Notes under the pieces: model-generated
What the model was told of the DNA's origin: nothing
The model's input: only the letters and a program-made list of their open reading frames with translations
The model's database searches: none
Translations under genes and position numbers: made by a program
Origin: Actinomycetes bacterium
GTDB lineage: Bacteria > Actinomycetota > Actinomycetes > Propionibacteriales > Nocardioidaceae
Length of the DNA stretch: 5,403 bases
Reading direction: 5' to 3'
NCBI GenBank assembly: GCA_023415395.1
Contig: JAEZKN010000216.1
Coordinates: forward strand, 1 to 5,403
Shown: positions 1 to 5,403 of the stretch, in pieces
How the letters are laid out: each line of letters begins with the position of its first letter
Numbering within the stretch: the stretch's first letter is position 1

Positions 1-3000
1 GTCGTCGACCGCGGCAGCGGCCGGTCCGGCGGTCGTGACCGAGTCGGCACCGTCGGTCAGCACGATGGCCGCCGGCGTGAAGGTCTCCGACGTGGCTGCC
101 GCGATCGTGGTCTCCCCGGCCGCGAGCTCGACCGGGGCGTCCGAGCACGGCTCGGCGGCCACCGTCGCCCCCCGGGCGATCTCGAAGGGCGACCCGACGA
201 TCCGCGTGGGGACGTGCCGCGACCCGACGCGCAGGTCGGGCCCCGAGCCGCACGGGTAGGTCCGCTCCTCGAGCGGGAAGCGGACCGGCAGGTAGCGCAC
301 CCCGGGGAGCCGCAGGTCGGAGATCGCGACGCCGAGCCCGGTCGCCTGGCCGCCGGCGTCGACGGAGTAGCCGGAGGCGGTGTCGGTCACCGTCACCGAG
401 AGCCGGTCGGTCGTGATCGGCGGGAACGACGCCCGCCCCTCGACGAGGTCGACCTCGCGCGTGCCGCCCGGCCAGCTCAGCCGGACCGACGTCGGCCGCA
501 GGCCGGCGGCCTGGCGATCCATCCGGACCCAGATCCGGCGCACCTGCTGCTCACCGAGCCAGCTCAGCGTCAGGGTCGGGCTCGTGTCGTCGGGGTCGGA
601 GAGCCAGCTGGTGCCGGTGTCGCCGTCCAGGGCGGCGATGGCGCCCGCGCGCGGGTCCTCGGGCACGAGCAGCGAGGACGCCTCGACGTTGACCGGCTGG
701 TCGGAGAGCAGCAGCCGGTCCAGGGCGGTGCCGGCCCGCGGGACGACGCGCAGGCGGGCGTCGTAGTCCGCCGCGGCGTTCAACGTCACGACGCGGGACA
801 GCCCCGCCGCCTCCTCGCTCGGGCGGGCGCGACCGGGCGCGCAGCGGACGTCGCGGCCGACGTTGACGCAGCCGGTGCGGGAGTCGAGGTCGGCCCGCAG
901 GGCGATCGCGTCGGGATCGCCCCACGCCTCCGGGAGGGCCGGGAGGACGAGCGACCGCTCGACGCGGACGCCGGCCAGGGAGACGTCGGCCAGCGCCAGC
1001 GGGCGCGTGTCGTCGCCGACGACCTCGACCCGCAGCCAGGTGGTCGGCCCCTCGGGCAGCCGGACCGAGCGGGTCCGGCCCTCGCCGAGCCGCACCGGGT
1101 CGCTGAGACCGGCCGCGGTGCGGACCGCGACCGCGATGTTGTCGGGGTTGTCCGGGCCACCGGTGAGCCGTACGGTGCCGGGATCCAGCTCACGGTCGAG
1201 ATCGAGCTGCCACCAGGCGGGCTCCCCGGCGCCCGACCCCGAACGCCAGGAGGTGTCGGGCGAGCGGTCGACCGCGGCGTAGGGCAGGCGCCCGCGACGG
1301 GCGCCGTCGACGGACGTCGCGTCGGACTCCGAGGACGACGCCGAGATCGCGCTCGCACCGGTCAGCCGCACGGTCGTCGACCACCGGTCGTCGTCGGCCA
1401 GCAGGTAGTCCCGCGTGGGGTTGCCCGAGCGCGGCCGGTCGCCGGGGGTGAGCGTCGGCGAGTAGCCGTCGTGCACCCGCCCGAAGAACCGCTCCCGGGC
1501 GCGCAGGCCGTCGGTCAGGACGACCTCGCCGGTCGGCGCCTCGTCGGCGTCCGCGTCGACCGCGAGCTCGGTCGGCTGGTCCTCGAGCAGGCCGAGGTCG
1601 GTGAGGTCGAGAAGGTCCTCGGGGCCGCCGACCACCAGCGGCAGGCCGCGGGCGGTGACCGCGGACGCGTCGTCGGGCACCGCGTAGATCTCGACGGCCG
1701 GGAAGCTGTCCTGCCACCCGTGGTCGACGAGCACCCGGCTGTCCTCGACGTTGAGCGCGCCGCCGCCGCCCACCAGGGGGCCGAAGGTGGCGACCCGCTC
1801 GAGCCCGGGGGCGGCCTCGATCGCCTGGTGCACGAGGAGCGGGTTCGGGACGTCGGAGCCCGGGGCGAGGTCGTTGCGCACGACGAGGAAGCGGATCCCG
1901 GCGCGGCGCAGGTACTCGGTCAGGCCGGCCGAGCCGCGGCCCTCCACGAGCGCGGTCTCGATCTCGTCGAGCATCCGGATGTTGCCCGGCGGGGTGAGCG
2001 GGACGACGTTGCGGACCGCCCACGACGAGGCGGCCAGCCACTGGAGCGGCTCGTCCTTCGGCGACCCCCAGAGGTACTCCCCGAACGGCGCGCCGGGCAC
2101 GAGCAGGCTGCCGCCATCGCCGTCCTCCTCGGTGTGCTCCTCGAGCCAGGTGGCGGCCTCGGTCCAGTAGTCGGGCACGGCGAGGACCGGGTCGGCCGGC
2201 TCGATCCGCCCCGCGATGGCGGGCGTCGCCGCCCCGGCGACCACGACGACCGCGACCACGGCCAGCACGACCCGGTTGAAGCGCTCGGCGGCCGCGGTCA
2301 GGTCGGTCGCGCCGGACCGCACGGCGGTGACGGCGCGGTCGACCACGAAGGCCAGCCCGAGCACCAACGGGATGCGGATGAGCGGGTCGAACTTGTGGAC
2401 GTTGCGCAGCGGCGCCAGCGCTGCGTCGAGGGCCGCGCGCAGGTCGGCCTGGAACCAGCCCTGGACCGAGCCGTGGTGGCCCATCGTGACCAGCAGCAGG
2501 CCCGCGACCAGCCCGGACCAGAGGAACAGCCGCTCCGGCGTGCGCCGGTCGGCGAGCCCGAGGAAGCCGAGGAAGAGGAGGAAGCCGGTGTCGAGGGCGA
2601 TGAACGCGGTGGTGATGAGGTCGTTGCCGGCGCGAGAGCCGCCGTCGACGTAGGGCACCCAGTTCGAGGTGCCGCGCAGGGCGTCGAACACCGTGGTCGG
2701 GAACGTCGTGACCGTGGTGGTCTCGATGAAGTCGAGGAACGGCGGGCTGTAGGCGCCCATGACGAACAAGGGCACCAGCCACCACAGCGTGCCGAGCGCG
2801 GTGAAGAGCGGCCACCAGAGCATCAGGGCGCGCCGGCGCGGGCCGGGGGTGCGGGTGAGCAGCCAGAGCGCGCCGAGCGGGATGACCGCGAACGTCGCGA
2901 CCGCGTTGACGCCGCCGACCATGGCGACCGCGAGGGCCGACAGCGCGGCGGACCGGCGGGGCGAGCCGTCCCGGGAGCCGTGCACGAGCGGCAGCAGCAC

Positions 3001-3474
3001 CCAGGGCGCCAGCGCGCTGGGCCAGGCCTCGATGGAGATCGGGCCGAGCGTCGTGAGCATCCGCGGGGACAGCGCGAACGCGAAGGCGGCCAGCAGGCAC
3101 GCGAAGTCCGACCGGACCCCGATCGCCCGCGCGAGCTTGGCGAAGCCGGCGAACGCCACCGACATGACCACGCCCTGCCAGAGACGCTGGACGACCCAGC
3201 CGGGCAGGTCGAGGAGCCCGCCGAGGACGAAGAACGGCCCCATCGGCCACAGGTAGCCGTAGGCCTGGTTCTGGAGTTGGCCGAAGGCGCCCTCGGCGTC
3301 CCACAGGTGCAGCGCCCGGGAGAGGAACTCCCCCGGCGCGACGGCGAGGTCGAACTTGGTGTCCGAGACGAGGTAGCCCGGGTCCTGGACGAAGGCCAGG
3401 CCCACGAGCAGCAGGCAGCCGGCCAGCAGCCGGAGGCCGCCGACCCGGGGGGTGGTCGCGCCGTGTCTGTTCAC
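1..3474 (-). CDS. aftD: AftD-like alpha-(1->3)-arabinofuranosyltransferase (DUF3367 family), N-terminal 1158 residues, 3' end outside window
   Basis: Polytopic GT-C-fold glycosyltransferase. The characterised mycobacterial AftD adds alpha-1,3-linked arabinofuranose branches outside the membrane from a polyprenyl-phosphate donor; here that activity is inferred from family. The frame is open from GTG at 3474 to the left edge. About 1400 residues is usual, so some 250 C-terminal residues are missing. Residues 1-421 are membrane-rich, with hydrophobic stretches near 14-28, 93-112, 124-135, 146-164, 176-206, 216-241, 286-307, 316-331, 368-385 and 402-421. Family landmarks: SDTKFD (37-42) and LWDAEGAFGQLQNQAYGY (57-74) in the first outer loop, carrying acidic candidates D38, D42, D59 and E61; NVHKFDPLIR (358-367); YWTEAATWLEEH (436-447); PGAPFGEYLWGSPKDEP (460-476). 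Two discoidin/F5-8-type sugar-binding-like modules lie at about 694-838 and 919-1058. A beta-rich stretch follows with C1075 and C1110. The GTG start is fixed by a Shine-Dalgarno at 3482-3489. Second gene of an operon behind the methyltransferase. The sugar transferred could differ if the host lacks arabinogalactan. Confidence 0.92.
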   Translation of the reverse strand, partial: MNRHGATTPRVGGLRLLAGCLLLVGLAFVQDPGYLVSDTKFDLAVAPGEFLSRALHLWDAEGAFGQLQNQAYGYLWPMGPFFVLGGLLDLPGWVVQRLWQGVVMSVAFAGFAKLARAIGVRSDFACLLAAFAFALSPRMLTTLGPISIEAWPSALAPWVLLPLVHGSRDGSPRRSAALSALAVAMVGGVNAVATFAVIPLGALWLLTRTPGPRRRALMLWWPLFTALGTLWWLVPLFVMGAYSPPFLDFIETTTVTTFPTTVFDALRGTSNWVPYVDGGSRAGNDLITTAFIALDTGFLLFLGFLGLADRRTPERLFLWSGLVAGLLLVTMGHHGSVQGWFQADLRAALDAALAPLRNVHKFDPLIRIPLVLGLAFVVDRAVTAVRSGATDLTAAAERFNRVVLAVVAVVVVAGAATPAIAGRIEPADPVLAVPDYWTEAATWLEEHTEEDGDGGSLLVPGAPFGEYLWGSPKDEPLQWLAASSWAVRNVVPLTPPGNIRMLDEIETALVEGRGSAGLTEYLRRAGIRFLVVRNDLAPGSDVPNPLLVHQAIEAAPGLERVATFGPLVGGGGALNVEDSRVLVDHGWQDSFPAVEIYAVPDDASAVTARGLPLVVGGPEDLLDLTDLGLLEDQPTELAVDADADEAPTGEVVLTDGLRARERFFGRVHDGYSPTLTPGDRPRSGNPTRDYLLADDDRWSTTVRLTGASAISASSSESDATSVDGARRGRLPYAAVDRSPDTSWRSGSGAGEPAWWQLDLDRELDPGTVRLTGGPDNPDNIAVAVRTAAGLSDPVRLGEGRTRSVRLPEGPTTWLRVEVVGDDTRPLALADVSLAGVRVERSLVLPALPEAWGDPDAIALRADLDSRTGCVNVGRDVRCAPGRARPSEEAAGLSRVVTLNAAADYDARLRVVPRAGTALDRLLLSDQPVNVEASSLLVPEDPRAGAIAALDGDTGTSWLSDPDDTSPTLTLSWLGEQQVRRIWVRMDRQAAGLRPTSVRLSWPGGTREVDLVEGRASFPPITTDRLSVTVTDTASGYSVDAGGQATGLGVAISDLRLPGVRYLPVRFPLEERTYPCGSGPDLRVGSRHVPTRIVGSPFEIARGATVAAEPCSDAPVELAAGETTIAAATSETFTPAAIVLTDGADSVTTAGPAAAAVDD

Positions 3475-3481
3475 GCCCCGG

Positions 3482-3489
3482 TCACCTCT
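3482..3489 (-). promoter_or_regulatory. Ribosome binding site of the aftD-like gene, overlapping the methyltransferase stop codon
   Basis: On the minus strand, AGAGGTGA lies at 3489-3482 and matches the anti-Shine-Dalgarno consensus well. It is 7 bases from the GTG start at 3474. Its last three bases are the TGA stop of the methyltransferase and the rest lies in that gene's final Lys-Arg codons. It is the only convincing Shine-Dalgarno near a start in this window. It decides the GTG start, because the nearer upstream GTG at 3484 meets a stop after four codons. The arrangement suggests translational coupling of the two genes. Confidence 0.8.
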
Positions 3490-4222
3490 TGCGCAGCACG
3501 ATCACGAGGTTCCAGGTCACCAGCTCGCGCAGGACCGGCACGCGGGTCATCCAGTAGGTCCACCGCGGGTTGTAGCGCGGGATCACCGCGAGCACCTCGC
3601 CGGCCTGCTGGCGCCGGGCCCAGGCGACACCGTCGCGGACGGTGACGGCGAACAGCGACTCGCCGTACTTGTTCTTGGGCTCGTGGCCGTGCGTGCGCCG
3701 GTAGCGCCGACGGGCGCGGCGACCGCCGAGGTAGTGCCAGGGCGAGGTCTCGTGGCCACCCCACGGCCCCCACCACAGCGTGTAGGAGATGAACGCGACG
3801 CCGCCCGGCCGGGTCACGCGCAGCATCTCCTCGGCCATCTCCCAGGGCCGCGGGACGTGCTCGAGCACGTTGGAGGAGTAGCAGAGGTCGACCGCACCGT
3901 CGCGGAACGGGAGGTTCATGCCGTCCCCGACGACGGTGCCGCGGGCGATCTCGCCGAGCCCGGAGAGCTCGCCGACGTCGGCGTCGAGGGCCCAGTAGGT
4001 CGCCCCGGCCCGCCGGAACGCGTCGCGGAAGTAGCCCGGTCCGCCGCCCACGTCCAGCACGGTGGCACCGCTGAGGCCCAGGCCGGCCCTCTCGAGGTGG
4101 TCCGAGAGCTGGCCGACCGAGTCGGCGGCCAGGGCGCTGTAGAAGCGCTCGGGGTCGCTCTGCTCGACGCGGAAGTCCCGGAAGAGACGGACCGACCGCG
4201 ACAGGTCGGGGCGCCAGGACAT
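3482..4222 (-). CDS. Class I SAM-dependent methyltransferase (Methyltransf_11-like, Rv0224c-like), complete
   Basis: Complete 246-residue soluble Rossmann-fold methyltransferase. Motif I is VLDVGGGPGYF (55-65), the glycine-rich SAM-binding loop. The acidic D80 after the second strand probably binds the ribose. GDGMNLPF (99-106) is the adenine-side motif, VDLCYSSNVLEHVPRPW (111-127) is motif IV and region, and MLRVTRPGG (133-141) is the post-IV turn. The family-specific part is the aromatic GPWGGHE (152-158) and HYLGG block, then a basic stretch, KNKYGESLFAV and a C-terminal PRYNPRW segment; these probably shape the acceptor site. From memory it resembles M. tuberculosis Rv0224c closely along its whole length (about 250 residues). 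The acceptor is unknown; the neighbours suggest an envelope glycan or lipid-linked sugar. An in-frame ATG at 4234 would add four residues; ATG 4222 is preferred because a -10 hexamer sits at 4230-4235. The open frame continues upstream to 4627 only as antisense of the glycosyltransferase. Short 7-base gap to the aftD-like gene. Confidence 0.92.
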   Translation of the reverse strand: MSWRPDLSRSVRLFRDFRVEQSDPERFYSALAADSVGQLSDHLERAGLGLSGATVLDVGGGPGYFRDAFRRAGATYWALDADVGELSGLGEIARGTVVGDGMNLPFRDGAVDLCYSSNVLEHVPRPWEMAEEMLRVTRPGGVAFISYTLWWGPWGGHETSPWHYLGGRRARRRYRRTHGHEPKNKYGESLFAVTVRDGVAWARRQQAGEVLAVIPRYNPRWTYWMTRVPVLRELVTWNLVIVLRKR

Positions 4223-4229
4223 GCGGGCG

Positions 4230-4235
4230 ACCATA
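4230..4235 (-). promoter_or_regulatory. Probable -10 element of the methyltransferase/aftD-like operon, leaderless geometry
   Basis: On the minus strand the hexamer TATGGT (4235-4230) fits the actinobacterial TAnnnT -10 pattern. A 7-base spacer follows, and then the ATG at 4222. That spacing places the transcription start on the A of the start codon, giving a leaderless mRNA. The hexamer GCGAGG (4258-4253) lies 17 bases upstream, a weak -35 that shares only the GA core of the consensus. No Shine-Dalgarno precedes the ATG. The assignment is by eye. Confidence 0.5.
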
Positions 4236-4249
4236 TCCGAACCAGCGGG

Positions 4250-4255
4250 TAACCT
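4250..4255 (+). promoter_or_regulatory. Probable -10 element of the GT4 gene, leaderless geometry
   Basis: The hexamer TAACCT fits the TAnnnT -10 pattern. It is followed by exactly six bases and then the GTG at 4262, so transcription would start at or next to the first base of the start codon. A weak -35 candidate, GCGACC at 4227-4232, sits 17 bases upstream and has the central GAC of the consensus. There is no purine-rich Shine-Dalgarno in the 15 bases before the GTG, which favours leaderless initiation. Confidence 0.5.
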
Positions 4256-4261
4256 CGCCGG

Positions 4262-5403
4262 GTGCCGACGACCGACGCGCTCGCCGGACGCCACGTGGCG
4301 TTCTTCAGCTGGCGAGACACCCGCAACCCCGAGGGCGGTGGGGCGGAGCGGTACCTCGAGAAGATGGCCGCCGGCCTGGTCGAGCGCGGGTGCCGGGTGA
4401 CGATCTTCTGCGTCGCCTTCCCCGGCGGCGCGCCGGAGGAGACCGTCGACGGCGTCCGGTTCGTGCGCCGGGGGACGAAGCTGTCGGTCTACGCGCTGGG
4501 GATGTGGGCGCTGCTGCGCCGCCGGCTCGGCCGCGTCGACGTGGTCGTCGACGTGCAGAACGGACTGCCGTTCTTCACCCCGCTCGTCACCCGCAAGCCG
4601 GTGGTCGTGCTCGTCCACCACGTGCACCGCGAGCAGTGGCCGGTGGTCTACCCCGGGCTCACCGGCCGCGTCGGCTGGTGGATCGAGCGGTGGCTCGCGC
4701 CCCGGCTCTACCGCCGCAAGCAGTACGTCGCGGTCTCCCGCGCCACCCGGGCCGAGCTACGCGAGCTGGGCGTGACCGGCCCGCGGGTCGCGGTCGTGCA
4801 CAACGGCACCGAGCCCGTGGTGTCCGTGGACGCCCGCAAGTCCCCGCACCCCTCGATCTGCGTGGTCGGGCGCCTGGTCCCCCACAAGCAGGTCGAGCAC
4901 GCGGTCGACGCGGTCGGCGCGTTGCTGGCCGAGTTCCCGGACCTGCGCCTGCGGATCGTGGGCAGTGGCTGGTGGGAGGCCGAGCTGCACGCGTACGCCG
5001 CCGCGCTGGTCGAGCGTGGCGCGGTCGTGTTCGAGGGGCATGTCTCCGAGCTCCGCAAGCAGGAGATCTACGAGGAGTCGTGGCTGATGGCGCTGCCCTC
5101 GCTCAAGGAGGGCTGTGGCCTGGTCGTCGGCGAGGCCGCCGCGCACGGCACCCCGACCGTGGCCTACGCCAGCGCCGGCGGCACGCGGGAGTCGATCGTC
5201 GACGGGGTGTCCGGGGTGCTCGTCGACACCCCGGCGGACCTGACGGCCGCCCTGGGGGCGCTGCTCCGCGACGAGGAGGGTCGCCGGCGCCTGGCCGACG
5301 GGGCACTTCGGCACAGCGCGGGCTTCACGTGGGGCCACTCCCAGGCGGCGTTCGCGCACGTGGTGGCCGAGGCACAACGAGGCGTGCCCGGGGAACGCCC
5401 CGG
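4262..5403 (+). CDS. GT4-type glycosyltransferase (GT-B fold, Rv0225-like), 3' end just outside window
   Basis: Retaining GT-B glycosyltransferase that would use a nucleotide-activated sugar in the cytoplasm. 380 codons are present with no stop; the mycobacterial relative Rv0225 is about 384 residues as I recall, so only a short tail is probably missing. The N-terminal acceptor domain begins VAFFSWRD (12-19) and carries the GGGAERYLE loop (25-33) common to GT4 enzymes. It continues with DVQNGLPFF and HHVHREQWPVVYPG, a block I associate with the Rv0225 branch. The linker has VSRATRAEL (from 158) and HNGTEP (from 180). The C-terminal donor domain has VVGRLVPHK (201-209), with R204 and K209 as likely diphosphate contacts. 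It also carries the EGCGLVVGE signature (283-291), the E-x7-E pair E283/E291, followed by AAAHGTPTVAY. No signal peptide or clear membrane helix is seen. GTG 4262 is preferred over GTG 4295 because of the -10 spacing. Divergent from the methyltransferase operon. The sugar donor and acceptor are not readable. Confidence 0.93.
   Translation, partial: MPTTDALAGRHVAFFSWRDTRNPEGGGAERYLEKMAAGLVERGCRVTIFCVAFPGGAPEETVDGVRFVRRGTKLSVYALGMWALLRRRLGRVDVVVDVQNGLPFFTPLVTRKPVVVLVHHVHREQWPVVYPGLTGRVGWWIERWLAPRLYRRKQYVAVSRATRAELRELGVTGPRVAVVHNGTEPVVSVDARKSPHPSICVVGRLVPHKQVEHAVDAVGALLAEFPDLRLRIVGSGWWEAELHAYAAALVERGAVVFEGHVSELRKQEIYEESWLMALPSLKEGCGLVVGEAAAHGTPTVAYASAGGTRESIVDGVSGVLVDTPADLTAALGALLRDEEGRRRLADGALRHSAGFTWGHSQAAFAHVVAEAQRGVPGERP

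Noticed and set aside
1751..1790. GCC-rich run at about 1760-1775 considered as a simple repeat
   Set aside because: It only encodes the four-glycine turn (residues 569-572) of the AftD-like protein and is ordinary for this base composition.
1190..3304. A minus-strand open frame of 704 codons inside the aftD-like gene
   Set aside because: It is a shifted frame of the same strand, dominated by Arg, Pro, Gly, His and Ala with no recognisable motif. The frame beginning at 3474 gives hydrophobic helices and conserved AftD blocks over the same bases.
214..3645. A plus-strand open frame of 1143 codons across the aftD-like gene
   Set aside because: It is the exact in-register antisense of the aftD-like codons. 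Its translation is low-complexity (Arg, Gly, Asp, Glu, Ala rich) with no domain motif, as expected when GC-rich codons are read backwards. The minus-strand frame shows clear family motifs throughout.
3452..4252. A plus-strand open frame of 266 codons opposite the methyltransferase
   Set aside because: Its translation is a Pro, Gly, Ala, Val and Asp-rich shadow. The opposite strand carries complete SAM-binding motifs.
4223..4627. N-terminal extension of the methyltransferase frame up to an ATG at 4627
   Set aside because: The extension is antisense to the GT4 gene and is compositionally odd. It adds about 135 residues absent from the family, which starts close to the MSWRPDL or MVARMSW region.
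4757..5377. A minus-strand open frame of 206 codons opposite the GT4 gene
   Set aside because: It is antisense to a well-supported glycosyltransferase with intact GT4 motifs, and its translation shows no domain features.

Overview
This window comes from a very GC-rich actinobacterial genome. Third codon positions are almost all G or C, two genes use GTG starts, and no TTA codon turned up in the stretches I translated. The closest relatives I can recall for all three proteins are mycobacterial (AftD/Rv0236c, Rv0224c and Rv0225 of Mycobacterium tuberculosis). The detail of the sequences looks more like a non-mycobacterial actinomycete, for example a Nocardioides-type organism. That placement is an inference from memory and was not searched.

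The window is almost entirely coding. Positions 1-3474 (minus strand) hold the first 1158 codons of a giant polytopic membrane glycosyltransferase of the AftD/DUF3367 type. It runs off the left edge without a stop. Directly upstream on the same strand, with a 7-base gap, lies a complete class I SAM-dependent methyltransferase (3482-4222). The aftD-like gene's ribosome binding site sits inside the last codons of the methyltransferase gene, so the two very probably form one operon. On the plus strand, starting only 39 bases away, a GT4-type glycosyltransferase (4262 to the right edge, 380 codons, no stop yet) is transcribed divergently.

The three products point to one job: building and decorating an extracytoplasmic or envelope polysaccharide. 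The GT4 enzyme would act in the cytoplasm on a nucleotide sugar, the methyltransferase would modify a sugar or lipid-linked intermediate, and the AftD-like protein would transfer pentose (arabinofuranose in the characterised member) from a polyprenyl-phosphate donor outside the membrane. The exact glycan and the methyl acceptor cannot be read from the sequence.

The most distinctive non-coding signal is the 39-base divergent gap. Each strand carries a TAnnnT -10 hexamer placed 6 or 7 bases before the start codon, with no good Shine-Dalgarno. This is the geometry of two back-to-back, overlapping leaderless promoters. No RNA genes, mobile elements, CRISPR arrays, terminators or other repeats were seen, and there is no gene-free stretch longer than 39 bases.
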